A stretch of DNA of 45,000 nt from Neocallimastix lanati (nom. inval.) (lineage: Eukaryota > Neocallimastigomycota > Neocallimastigomycetes > Neocallimastigales > Neocallimastigaceae), in assembly GCA_016946835.1 (NCBI GenBank), contig JACVTC010000001.1, positions 1,935,001-1,980,000 of the forward strand, read 5' to 3'. The notes under the pieces were generated by a model that saw nothing but the letters and a program-made list of their open reading frames with translations, ran no database searches and was not told where the DNA came from. Positions 1-10,196 of the stretch are shown here, piece after piece (position 1 is the stretch's first letter; the number at the start of each line of letters is the position of its first letter). A program made the translations under genes and the position numbers.

Positions 1-91
1 AAATGGAAATGTAGGAGATTAATTCAATCCAAATTTTGTGTTTAAGACATAATTTTACGGATGGGAATCTTTTTATTGTCTTTCACTACTA

Positions 92-138
<47 letters not shown>

Positions 139-598
139 CTTTTAGCTATTATATGATTATTCAACAGAAATTTTTTTTACGTTTTTAAAGAGCTTTATTA
201 TTTGAAAAGAAAAACAATTATTTAAAAAGATAAAAAAAGAAAAGATTATTCATTTTAACAGTATATACAAGTAGTTTTGAATCAATAACTTTCTAACTCT
301 TATGATAAATTATAAATATTATTACAGCATTACAAGATAAAATTAATACTTTACAAAATCAAACAATTATAAAATCATCAAGAACAAGGATATATTTCAA
401 ATTTTTATATATTTAGCACTAACAATTTTTTTTAATACTATTTAAAGGGAGTTTACTTTCTCTTTTATTTTATTTTTTTTTTATTTTTATTTTATTATTT
501 ATATATTAAAAAAAAAAAAAATATCTATTTTTATTATTATTATCATTTTTTATTTTATATTTCTTTTATTTTATTTTATTTTTTTAGGCTTTCTTGAA
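1..598. other. AT-rich spacer, no gene seen
   Basis: Homopolymer T and A tracts and TTTTA-type simple sequence dominate. I see no codon-like stretch on either strand and no RNA gene. Confidence 0.6.
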
Positions 599-775
599 AT
601 GGATAATACTTCTTCAAATACAGTAACTATACCTGTTTTGCATCGAGGCCTTCGAAGATTTGATATTCAGAATAAAGATTTCATTTGTATCTTTATTCAT
701 GATCTTCAATCATGGTCTGTTAGTATACACTTTGGGAATTTCTTAGTAAAAATATTTCCAATTGCATTGAAATAG
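599..775 (+). other. 58-codon open stretch before LINE relic
   Basis: An ATG-initiated frame of 58 codons with balanced, non-repetitive amino-acid composition (MDNTSSNTVTIPVLHRG at the start) in a region that is otherwise A/T noise. I do not recognise the product. It lies about 300 bases upstream of an endonuclease relic in the same orientation, so it may be the 5' part of the same decayed LINE-type element, or a remnant of a host exon. A short independent gene cannot be excluded but there is no other support. Confidence 0.25.
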
Positions 776-802
776 TTAATGGAATTACGAAAAAAAAAAA
801 AA

Positions 803-830
803 AACACACACCCACACCCACACCCACACT
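803..830. repeat. CCCACA hexamer microsatellite
   Basis: About four copies of a C-rich CCCACA unit (TGTGGG on the other strand), the only C-rich simple repeat in a window dominated by A/T microsatellites. It sits just upstream of the LINE relic. Confidence 0.8.
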
Positions 831-1049
831 TAATTTGGAAAATTACTTCATTTTAAGGATAAGCTATGATAAACCCAATTATTATCTAAATATTTTATTT
901 ATTCTCACTCAATTCCTTCCTATCTGTAAAAATTCATTGGATCAATACCAACAAAATTCGAACTTTCAGTTATGTTAAGAAATTCAACAATAAATTTTCT
1001 TCTTTTGAAACTAAATCAATGGTAAAATATTTTCTAATAGAGTAGCATC

Positions 1050-2030
1050 TACTCACCGTCTACTCAATTCTTCAATCTTTGTGTCAATTGGAATATTAAT
1101 GGATGGAATGCAGGAAAAACGTGACGGTATTAGATACTTTAATGAAATTTTTAAACCTATCTGTATTTGCTTGCAAGAGGTCGGTAATAGCCAATACCTT
1201 TAATGTACTTTTCAAATAATTACCCATTTTCTTTGTCACTATAATACAATTTTTTTACGAAAAGCTGATCCAAATATATCTTGGTATGTGAGGTTTTAGT
1301 ATAAGTGTACATCGTTCTTGTTCCTTTTCTCCAGATCCCCTTTGAATATAAATATATCATTTCTGTCAACATTACTTCTACTTTTTTTGGGGGGAATTAA
1401 AATTAAATAATGCACTATTGGTAATATTTATGTTCCTACGGTCACTCATAAAGAATGAAAAGAACGAAATGGCTTTTCAGAAATTTACTAATTGGATAAA
1501 GAAACACACTAATACTCCTTTCTGTTCTTGTAGATGACTTTAATATAAGGGGTTGATGAACAATTATCGGAATCATTTTAATATTATGAAAAGTGTTCGT
1601 CAAGGTTGTTTCCCTCTCACCAATTTTATTTAACCTACTCATTAATGTGACATTTTTAATAAATGTGATTAATACGGAATTTCTATTGGTGAAAAAGCAT
1701 TGTTGTAGAGGTCTCTTTGCGGATGACATTGTGTTCATGTACTTCAACAAGATTCTCAACTTAAAAAATTTCTAAAATTAGCCAGTAGATGGACAAGAAA
1801 TAATGAAATAGAATTTGGGTATCAATAAATGGGCTAGTTTAGTAGTACGAGGGGGGAAGTTTCAAGATTTCTCTAATTAAGAGTAACCCTACCTTTTATC
1901 TTTCAACTCAAGAGTTACCTAAAAGGAATTGTTATAACCTACTTAGGTATACTGATTTACAAATGATTTAGAATTGAAACCGATCATACAGAGAATGAAC
2001 TTATACATTCCTCCTCTTTTTGGTGAAATG
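1050..2030 (+). mobile_element. Degraded LINE-type retrotransposon (EN + RT relic)
   Basis: Conceptual translation in shifting + frames gives pieces of a non-LTR retrotransposon polyprotein. The apurinic-type endonuclease start reads NINGWNAG near 1092, then CLQEVGN near 1185, and its VLVDDFN motif lies at 1524-1544. Reverse transcriptase follows with VRQGC at 1595-1609, PLSPILFNLLIN just after a frameshift, and the catalytic FADD box near 1715-1726. Thumb-like text with LSTQELPK and YLGI follows to about 2030. The distance between endonuclease and RT motifs is about 50 bases, where an intact element needs roughly a kilobase, so there is a large internal deletion as well as several frameshifts and stops. 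It cannot encode a working protein. The family assignment rests on these motifs; the exact clade is not determined. Confidence 0.85.
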
Positions 2031-2164
2031 TGTAATTGATCAGGTAAGGTGTTTTAAAAATGGTAAAAAAAAAAAAAAAAAAAAAAAACTTGAAATGTAT
2101 TATTATTTCTTCTTTACTTAGAGAGATATATCACATTGTAGGTGTAATCATATATTAAATTTCA

Positions 2165-3020
2165 ATTATAATTATTGGAGGAAAACGGTATCATCATGGA
2201 AGTAATTATTAATAGTTAAAGATGAATATCCTGGATCGAAAGTTTCACCATAGAAATAATTATTGTTGATATGAACTTATCAAAAAAGGAAGAGATGGAA
2301 GACATTCGTTACAGTTAATAAATAACATTATTGTGAATGGTCACCTTTAAGTGGTTATGATTCACGATATCTTTTATCACTGTTACCAATTAACATAGTT
2401 TTTTTTTTTTTTTTTTTTTTTTGTTTTTAAAATAATTATTGGAAATGGTTAACAAAATCAGATTCATTAATAGTATCAATGAGTCCATCATAGTAATTCA
2501 GCATGTTGATCGAAAATTATGGGAATAGTTGTATCAACTCTTTTACTTCTATCTGTTTAAATAACAGTTATCATTAAAAATTTATCTATTGAAGCTCTAA
2601 ATGATAGTTCCAAGAATGGAATCCAACCGATAGTATTCATAGTTAAGTGTCTCTAAAGCATTATATTCATTAGTATTTAACCACCGAGTGTACCATCTTC
2701 CATGAAACATTCAACATATTTTCGAAAAAAAAAAAAAAAAGTATATCCTAGAGATAATTATTCATCAGTTAATAGACCTCTCATCTTCATCAATCGATCT
2801 CAGCATTAATTTGAGAATTAGTATAAATAAATATAAATAATTTATGGACCTGTTAAATTTTTCATTATTATTTAAAGCCTCTTTAAATTTCTTTAATACT
2901 ATTAACGTGATATTCAACACTACCATTATCTCCAGTAGTATTCTTACCAAAACCAATTGTAGAACTAGTAATAGCCAAGGATAGTAAGGATAATAAACAC
3001 AAAAATTTAATTTTATTTAT
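2165..3020 (-). pseudogene. Decayed secreted-protein gene
   Basis: On - from about 3005 the frame reads KIKFLCLLSLLSLAITSS, a classic signal peptide (basic residue, Leu-rich core, small residues), followed by GFGKNTTGDNGSVEYHVN. The expected initiator codon is not present, and stops follow after about 45 codons. Coding-like text resumes in other frames: DGLIDTINESDFVNHF around 2450-2500 and an open stretch with NNYFYGETFDPGYSS around 2170-2280, separated by poly-A/T tracts and frameshifts. I do not recognise the mature protein. The reading is a broken gene for an extracellular or surface protein; the alternative is a spliced gene, but no convincing intron borders were found. Confidence 0.4.
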
Positions 3021-3730
3021 TTATTTTAAATTTAAAATAAATAATGGAAATTAAAATATTATATTTTATTTATATTAATATATATGTATAATTAAAAATA
3101 TTGAAAATTAATATATTGATTAATAATAAAAAATTTATATCTATGAAATATAATAATAAAATTTTGAGTCATTATAATAACCATATTATTATATTAAACT
3201 TAAAATATTAAAAATTTATTTATTGTTATTATTATTATTATTATTATTTTTTTTTTTTTTAAAATACGGTTAATTTTATTTCTTAATATTGGTTTTTATA
3301 ATAAAAATATAAATTAAAACCTTTTTTTTATATAATTATTCTTATTAATGTAATTTATTGTGTTTTTTTAGAAAATCTTTTTTTTTTTTTTTTTTTTTTT
3401 TTTTTCAATATTTAATATTGGAAATAAAAAAAATGTTAATTCCTTTTTTTTTTTTTTTTTTTATTATTTTTTTAATTCTATTTATTAAAAAAAATTTTTT
3501 TTTATGATTAGATTCGATATATACATATTTATTTATATATTTATATATTTATTTATATGTATTTATATATTTATATATATATTTATTTATATATATTTAT
3601 TTATATATTTATATATTTATATATATATTTATATATATATTTATTTATTTATATATTTATATATTTATATATATATATATTTTTTTTACATAGATAAGAA
3701 CTTTAAAACTAATAAATTTCAAAAAATGGA

Positions 3731-3776
<46 letters not shown>

Positions 3777-4254
3777 AATAAAAAAAAAAAAAAAAATGGA
3801 TATAAAATAAATATAATAAATATAAATAATTTAAATTATATATGTTTATTTAATATTTAATCAAATTTGATCATAGTTTTTATTTTTTATTTTTTATTGT
3901 TTATTTTTTATTCTTTATTCGTTATTCTTTATTTTAATTTTTATTTTATTTTTCTTAAGACTTTTTTGTTATATTATTTTTATTGATTTTTTTTTTTTTT
4001 TTTTTTTAGTTATTGAAATTCATATTTAAAAATTAAAGTGAATTAGCTTTTTTTAAAAATGTAAAAAAAAAAAAAAAAAAAAAAAAATAATAATAATAAT
4101 ATAAAACTTTCTTCTTCTTTGTTATTCTCTTAAAAATATATATATTTATTTTATTCTTTTATTAATAAGATTTTAAAAACCATAATAAAAAAAAAAAAAA
4201 AAAAAAAGAAAACTAGATTCTTAAATTTAGAATTTATTTATTTATTTATTTATT

Positions 4255-4298
<44 letters not shown>

Positions 4299-4542
4299 AA
4301 AATATAATATATTAATTAAATTGTTTATTAAAAATATAATTATAAACTATTTTCTTTAGTAGCCTTTAAATCAACATATACAATAAAACAAAATAAAACA
4401 AAAAAGAAAAGAAAAGAAATTAAAAGATATATATTGATATATATATATACATATATAATATATATAATAATTTTTATTTCAAAAAAAAAAAAAAAATTAT
4501 TAAACAATATAATAATAAATAAATATTGAAAAAAAAATTAAA
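3021..4542. repeat. Low-complexity spacer with TTTA/TATT microsatellites
   Basis: Long poly-T and poly-A tracts (for example 3736-3770 and 4257-4297), a TATA/TTTAT tract at 3520-3680 and ATT runs. A 118-codon open frame crosses 3504-3860, but it is a direct read-through of these simple repeats (Ile/Tyr/Phe, then poly-Lys) and is not called as a gene. This spacer contains the 5' flank of the Hsp70 gene at 4543; no clear heat-shock element or TATA position can be singled out. Confidence 0.7.
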
Positions 4543-6429
4543 ATGGAGAAATGTTATTCTCTTGGTATTGATTTAGGAACTACAAATACTTGTTTTGGAG
4601 TTTGGGAATCTGATAATGTTGAAATTTTAGTTAATGATTACAAAAATAGAACCACACCTTCCGTTGTTTCTGTTTATACTCACATAAGTAAAAATAAATC
4701 TGAATCTGAATCTGAATCTGAAATAGTAGTTGGTGAAGAGGCTATGGAAAATATTAATGTTGATCCTGAAAATACTGTTGATAATGTAAAACGTATGATG
4801 GGTCGACTCTTTAATGATAAAGAAATTCAATCGGATATGAAACATTGGCTTTTTAAAGTAGTTGAAAAAAAAAATAAAAGACCTTATATTAGATTGAAAT
4901 TCCGAAATAAAATTAAATATTACAGTCCTGAAGAAATTTCAAGTTTGATCCTCTTAAAAGTGAAAGAAATCGCTGAAGACTACTTAGGCCATAAAGTAAC
5001 GGGTGCCGTCATTACGGTTCCTGCCTACTTCAATGATGCTCAACGTCGTGCTACTAAAATAGCTGGTGAAATGGCTGGCTTTAAAGTTCAACGTATTGTG
5101 AATGAACCTACTGCAGCTGCTATTGCTTATGGTTTTAAGAAGGTAAAATCGAAGGGTAAAACTAATATTTTAGTTGTCGATATTGGAGGAGGTACATTAG
5201 ATGTTTCTCTTCTAACCATAAATAATGGAAGGTATCAAGTTAGAGCCACCGCAGGAGAAACTCATTTAGGTGGTGAAGATTTTGATAACAGATTAGTGAA
5301 TTATTTCGTAAAAGACTTTAAAGAGAATTATAATATAGATATTACCGCTGATGCAAGAGTAATGCGTCGTTTAAAACTGTCTTGTGAAAATGCAAAACGT
5401 AAACTTTCTTCTTCTTTATCAGCAACTCTTTTCTTATATTCCTTTTATGATAACATTGATTATTGTCCTGGTATTAGTAGATCCACCTTTGAAGAATTAA
5501 ATAAGGATTTATTTGAAAAAGTCTTAGAGCCAATCAATACTGTCATTGAAGATTCTGGTATTTCCAAATCCAATATTCAAGAAATTATTTTAGTTGGTGG
5601 TTCTTCTCGTATTCCTAAAATTCAAGAATTGATTTCAAAGTTTTTTGATGGCAAAAAATTAAGTAGAAATATTAATCCTGATGAAGCTGTTGCTACTGGA
5701 GCTGCAATTCTTTCTGCTTCTCTTTCTGGAGTAGATTCAGATAAACTTCGATATTTAAAATTATTTGATGTGACTCCAATCTCTATCGGTTTTAGAACTT
5801 CCGGAGGAGTAATGAGAAAAGTTATTAAAAGAAATACTAGAATTCCAACAACAGAAACAGAATATTACACTACTAAACTTGATTATCAAACAAAAATTAA
5901 AATTCAAGTTTATGAAGGAGAAAATCACTTCATCAGGGATAATAACCTTTTAGGGAAATTTTGGCTGACTAATATTCCACCAGCACCTCATGGGGTACCA
6001 AAAATTCAACAGACTATTAGTATTGATGAAAATGGCATCTTAAATGTTTCTGCATTGGATACCTCCACTGGAAATTCCAATGAAATTACAATTGTTAGTA
6101 ATGATAATAGTTTATCTAGTGAAGAAATTGAGCAAATTATTAGAAATGTTGAAAAGTATGAAGAAGAAAAAAGAAAAGAAAAAGCAAGAATTAAAGCTAA
6201 AAATAATTTTGAACGTTCTGCCTTTGAACTTCGTTCTTCACTTAATACTTCAAGTATTCGATCAAAAATTGAATCAAATGAATATGATTCGTTATTAAAT
6301 TATATTAATTCCATCATTAAATGGTCTAAAAATTATCCAAATGCAAAACAAGAAGAGTATGAAAAAAAAATATTACTGTTAGATAATATAAAAAATAAAA
6401 TAAATCGTAAAATTAGGAATTATAAATAA
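4543..6429 (+). CDS. Divergent cytosolic-type Hsp70 chaperone (gene A)
   Basis: A 628-residue Hsp70: ATP-dependent folding chaperone with N-terminal nucleotide-binding domain (about 1-400), linker, substrate-binding beta domain (about 410-525) and helical lid. Visible signatures are IDLGTTNTC (9-17), DIGGGTLDVSLL (213-224) and ILVGGSSRIPKIQELI. ATPase residues equivalent to Hsc70 Lys71, Glu175 and Asp199 are present as Lys83, Glu188 and Asp213. Oddities: an acidic-Ser insert near residues 50-62 (SESESESE, from a GAATCT hexamer repeat) in the first NBD lobe; conservative changes in the phosphate loop (GGGTLD for GGGTFD); Ile in TKIAGEMAG where TKDAG is usual; a changed substrate-binding segment around RTSGGVMRK; a Lys/Arg tail with no EEVD, so TPR cochaperones are not expected to dock. 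Slightly shorter than the usual 640-650. It is the closest relative in the window of the gene at 38038. No signal or transit peptide is seen, so a cytosolic location is inferred. Confidence 0.93.
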   Translation: MEKCYSLGIDLGTTNTCFGVWESDNVEILVNDYKNRTTPSVVSVYTHISKNKSESESESEIVVGEEAMENINVDPENTVDNVKRMMGRLFNDKEIQSDMKHWLFKVVEKKNKRPYIRLKFRNKIKYYSPEEISSLILLKVKEIAEDYLGHKVTGAVITVPAYFNDAQRRATKIAGEMAGFKVQRIVNEPTAAAIAYGFKKVKSKGKTNILVVDIGGGTLDVSLLTINNGRYQVRATAGETHLGGEDFDNRLVNYFVKDFKENYNIDITADARVMRRLKLSCENAKRKLSSSLSATLFLYSFYDNIDYCPGISRSTFEELNKDLFEKVLEPINTVIEDSGISKSNIQEIILVGGSSRIPKIQELISKFFDGKKLSRNINPDEAVATGAAILSASLSGVDSDKLRYLKLFDVTPISIGFRTSGGVMRKVIKRNTRIPTTETEYYTTKLDYQTKIKIQVYEGENHFIRDNNLLGKFWLTNIPPAPHGVPKIQQTISIDENGILNVSALDTSTGNSNEITIVSNDNSLSSEEIEQIIRNVEKYEEEKRKEKARIKAKNNFERSAFELRSSLNTSSIRSKIESNEYDSLLNYINSIIKWSKNYPNAKQEEYEKKILLLDNIKNKINRKIRNYK

Positions 6430-6442
6430 TTAATCTATTATC

Positions 6443-6486
<44 letters not shown>

Positions 6487-6587
6487 TAAAAATAAAAATT
6501 TTTAATTATAATATTACATATTTATTAAACATATTTTATAATCTTCTAATTTACTGATTCATTTTTATTTGTTGATGGAATTGATCA

Positions 6588-6621
<34 letters not shown>

Positions 6622-7046
6622 GTTTGAGTTATTTTTTTTTTATATTTCTATCTTTATTTTTATTTTTTATTTTTATATATATATTTTTCAAATTCATAAA
6701 AGTTTAAAATAAAAAAAAAAAAAATGATAAGAAAAAGTATTTAAATTGATATATCTAAAATAATTTTTTAATTTTTTTATTAAATATTTTAATATATTAT
6801 ATTTATATATAAAATTCATTTTATCTTATGTAAATTAAATATAAATAATTATGTTTCATATATAAATAATAAAATTACTTTTTTGCATTTTATATATTTA
6901 TGTAAATTAAATTAAATAATTATGTTTCATATATAAATAATAAAATTACTTTTTTCAATTTATATATTATATTAAAACATATATAAATATACATATAACC
7001 AAAATTTATTATAGATATTTATTATAATCATGAATAAATAAATATA

Positions 7047-7080
<34 letters not shown>

Positions 7081-7154
7081 TTTTTTTTGGCTGTAATTGT
7101 GAACTTTTAACTTTATTTATTCATTTATTAGTTACATGATATTTTTTTTTTTTT
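6430..7154. repeat. AT-rich spacer with (AT)n and a 72-base direct repeat
   Basis: Holds (AT)n tracts at 6445-6481 and 6591-6618, then two tandem copies of a roughly 72-base segment (about 6827-6898 and 6899-6961) that share AATTATGTTTCATATATAAA, then poly-T. No coding text was found. It separates the + strand Hsp70 gene from the - strand array. Confidence 0.65.
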
Positions 7155-7369
7155 TTAAAAAAAAAAGCATACAATTAATAAAAAAAAATAAATATTATTT
7201 GTGTTCAATTAGAACATAATAATATTTTAAATTTTAAATAGTAATTGGAAATAAAAAGTAATATTCAAAATAAAGTGTATCAATAAATTCAGAAAAAAGT
7301 TCATAGGAAGCGAACCTCACTTCCAAAATTATAAGATTTTCTGTTTTTAAAAGGAATTCTTATTCTGGA

Positions 7370-7890
7370 TTAGGGTTTGAATTGACTATCTGAAAGAATT
7401 TTATGGTCTTCTCTATCACTAATATTATTATTATTTTTCATATTATTTCTATTGTTATTATTATTATTAATATTATACTTTTTGTTACTACTATCAGAAT
7501 CAGTACTTGATTCTACATTATTCATATCTGTGATAATCGTATTTTCATTACTATTTGATATTAGACAATATTTGGAAATTATAAAAAATTTTTTATAAAG
7601 AATTTCAATATCCATAAAAATATTTCATTATATTATTATTTTATTTTTATTTTTATATTATTGTTATATTAAAATCGTTATGGTTTTTAGCATATATTTA
7701 TACAAAACTATACTCTTTTTTATATTTATTAATAAACGTTCCAGAAATTATATATATAATCAATAGGGTTTTATGGTATATATATGCTTTCAAAATTCAC
7801 GGTAAATATAGCATTTAGAAAACCAATGTTCCAATTGAGGTTTACTATTTTTTCTATTACAACATGAACACCATTCTGTTGTCTTCAATC
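7370..7890 (-). pseudogene. Relic gene in unit 1: Cys-rich segment plus Asn-rich ORF
   Basis: Two pieces lie downstream of the Hsp70 gene on its strand. At 7790-7888 a 32-codon open stretch reads TTEWCSCCNRKNSKPQLEHW and ends FSKCYIYREF. At 7370-7615 an ATG frame of 81 codons encodes a Ser/Asp/Asn-rich peptide (poly-Asn from an ATT microsatellite). Homologous segments recur in units 2-4, where the frame has a stop after the CC and the sequence before it reads NCPEW; unit 1 has lost five bases there. The pattern WCxxCNxK..W.S faintly recalls Cys-pair segments in other fungal proteins, but I do not recognise a family. Whether the two pieces were exons of one gene is unknown. Confidence 0.35.
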
Positions 7891-8357
7891 ATATTTAAAA
7901 CTAGATTAAATATTACTATTATTTAGAAATTTAATATTTTTATAATTTAATTTGATAAGGTAATCCAGCATTACATATAAAAATAAATTGAAATAACACT
8001 TATATATATAAAATTTTTATAAAAATAATTTAACTCATAATATTATAATAATAAATTTTATTAATTTATGGTTAATATAATATAATAAAAATAAAATATT
8101 TAGAAATATTTATATATTAATTATAAATGAAAAATACTATTTTATAAATATATTGGATATAACATATATAGAAAAATATTTAAAAAAAAAAAAAAAAAAA
8201 AAAAAAACATTTTAACATCTATAAATAAAATATAAATAAAAATAATAAATAGATACATATTTAATATAGTGTAATAAAAAAAAGTAATAATATTTTCTTT
8301 TTTTTTTTTTTTTTTTTAATAATTTATGCTATTTTTTTTTTTTTTTAATTTTTATAC
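7891..8357. other. 3' flank of unit-1 Hsp70 gene
   Basis: AT-rich DNA conserved among the array units, with a poly-A tract at 8180-8206 and poly-T runs close to the gene end. No gene is seen. The poly-T near 8300-8345 reads as poly-A on the sense strand and may overlap the transcript 3' end. Confidence 0.6.
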
Positions 8358-10196
8358 TTATTTTTTATTTAAAATTGGAAGAGCTATTCTTTCTATTGAA
8401 TCTCTTTTATTTTTAATATCTTCTTTAGTAGCTTTCGGATTACTTTCTATCCATTGCATAGTAGAATCCATTAGAGTATTTAATTTATCTATATCTGAGA
8501 CGCTTATTGATTTATTTTTAAGAGTATTACGAAGATCTTTGATATAATTTTTAAGATTAATAATAAAGCTTATTCTTTCTTTTTCTTTCTTTTCCTTTGG
8601 TCTATCTCTTTCAGCTTCTTCGATCATTCTATTAATTTGAACTTCGCTTAATCTGTCTTTGCTAGAAACAACAGTAATACTACTGGATTTCCCTGTACTT
8701 TTTTCGGTTGCTGAAACATTTAATATTCCATTGGAATCTATATCAAAAGTGACATCAATTTGAGGTACGCATCGTGGTGCCGGTTGAATATTATCTAATA
8801 TAAATTTGGCTAAAAAATGGTTATACCTCGTGAATTCATGCTCTCCTTCATATACTTGAATTAAAACACTTTCTTGATTATCTACACAGGTGGTGAATGT
8901 TCTTGTTTTTTTCACTGGAATATGAGTATTTCGTGGAATAAGCGGTGTCATTGAATTACCACTTGTCTCAAGACCTAGAGAAAGGGATAATACATCGTAT
9001 AAAACGATATCTTGAATTTTATCATTGGATTCATTATCAGAAAGATTCGAAGCAAAAATGGCAGCACCAATAGCTACAGCTTCATCAGGATCAATACCTT
9101 TAGTGCTAATTTCTTTGCCATTAAAATATTCTTTTAATATACTTTGAACTTTTGGTATCTTACTTGATCCTCCAACCATTATTATTTCATCAATTTTATC
9201 TTTAGATAAACCAGAATCATTAATAGCTTTTTCAATAGGATCTATTAATTTATCAAAGAGTTCCATATTTAATTCTTCAAAACGGGAACGAGTAATTTCC
9301 ATTTTGAAATCTATTCCTTCAAATAATGAATCTATGGCAAATTCGCATTTTTCGCTATTGGAAAGCTTTTTTTTAACTTCTTCGGCTTTACTTTTCACAC
9401 GTTGAATTGCTTTATTATCCTTATTAATATCACCTTTACATTCATTTCCATGTTTTCTTTTAAATTCCCTTAAAATAAAAGATGTTAATCGGTTATCGAA
9501 ATCACGACCACCTAAATGAGGATCACCTGAAGTTGCCTTCACATCAAAATTATTGTTTTGAATGGATAAAATGGACACATCAAAAGTACCACCCCCAAGA
9601 TCGAAAATTAATACATTCTTTTTAGTATTATAATTCTTATCAAAACCATAAGCAATAGCAGCACTAGTTGGTTCGTTAATAATACGACGAACATTTAACC
9701 CAGCTAATCTACCGGCATCCTTAGTTGCTTGACGTTGAGAATCATTGAAATAGGCAGGCACAGTGATCACAGCATCCGTGACAGGTTCTCCTAAAAATTC
9801 TTCAGCAAGTTCTTTCAAGTAAGAAAGAATAATTCCTGAAATTTGTTCTGGAGCATAATCTTTTGTTTCATTGTTTATTTCAATTGAAATATATGGTTTT
9901 CCTGATTTGTTAATGACCTTGAAAGGCCAATATTTTTTATTGGCATGAATTTGTGGGTCAGAAAATGGACGACCTATTAATCTTTTAGAATCATAAACTG
10001 TATTTCCTATATATACGCCTTCTTGATTCTTTGAATATTCTCCTACTAATGTTTCATCATCAAGAAAAGTAACATATGACGGAATGTAATTATAACCTGT
10101 ACCATCTTTATCTGCGATAACAATTAAATTATTATCTTGGAAAGCAGCTACACAACTATTGGTAGTGCCAAGATCGATACCGATTATATTTGTCAT
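8358..10196 (-). CDS. Array-type Hsp70 chaperone, copy B (unit 1)
   Basis: A 612-residue Hsp70 of the array subtype. NBD signatures are IDLGTTNSC (7-15), LIFDLGGGTFDVSIL (196-210) and IIMVGGSSKIPKV (338-350). Key ATPase residues fall exactly at Lys71, Glu175, Asp199 and Thr204. The linker is hydrophobic (DIVLYDV, 396-402). The substrate-binding beta domain runs to about 510 and the lid to 612. Subtype marks that differ from classical cytosolic Hsp70 are PSYVTF in place of PSVVSF, GIILSYLKELAE, LGLETSGNSMTPLIPRNT, and an NKK end without EEVD. The motifs are complete, so the protein is predicted active; the missing tail suggests no Hop/CHIP-type TPR docking. The ATG at 10196 matches the starts of the sister copies. 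Closest relatives are the genes at 12081 and 18264, nearly identical over the last 230 codons. An HSE-like box lies about 430 bases upstream. Confidence 0.94.
   Translation of the reverse strand: MTNIIGIDLGTTNSCVAAFQDNNLIVIADKDGTGYNYIPSYVTFLDDETLVGEYSKNQEGVYIGNTVYDSKRLIGRPFSDPQIHANKKYWPFKVINKSGKPYISIEINNETKDYAPEQISGIILSYLKELAEEFLGEPVTDAVITVPAYFNDSQRQATKDAGRLAGLNVRRIINEPTSAAIAYGFDKNYNTKKNVLIFDLGGGTFDVSILSIQNNNFDVKATSGDPHLGGRDFDNRLTSFILREFKRKHGNECKGDINKDNKAIQRVKSKAEEVKKKLSNSEKCEFAIDSLFEGIDFKMEITRSRFEELNMELFDKLIDPIEKAINDSGLSKDKIDEIIMVGGSSKIPKVQSILKEYFNGKEISTKGIDPDEAVAIGAAIFASNLSDNESNDKIQDIVLYDVLSLSLGLETSGNSMTPLIPRNTHIPVKKTRTFTTCVDNQESVLIQVYEGEHEFTRYNHFLAKFILDNIQPAPRCVPQIDVTFDIDSNGILNVSATEKSTGKSSSITVVSSKDRLSEVQINRMIEEAERDRPKEKKEKERISFIINLKNYIKDLRNTLKNKSISVSDIDKLNTLMDSTMQWIESNPKATKEDIKNKRDSIERIALPILNKK

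Noticed and set aside
1442-1759. 105-codon open frame on -
   Set aside because: Antisense shadow of the LINE relic, whose + strand holds the recognisable motifs.
3504-3860. 118-codon open frame
   Set aside because: Read-through of TTTA/TATT and poly-A microsatellites; composition is only Ile/Tyr/Phe then Lys.
4627-4845. Small open frames overlapping gene A (4627-4845 on -, 6044-6298 on +)
   Set aside because: They lie wholly inside a well-supported Hsp70 gene and show no features of their own.
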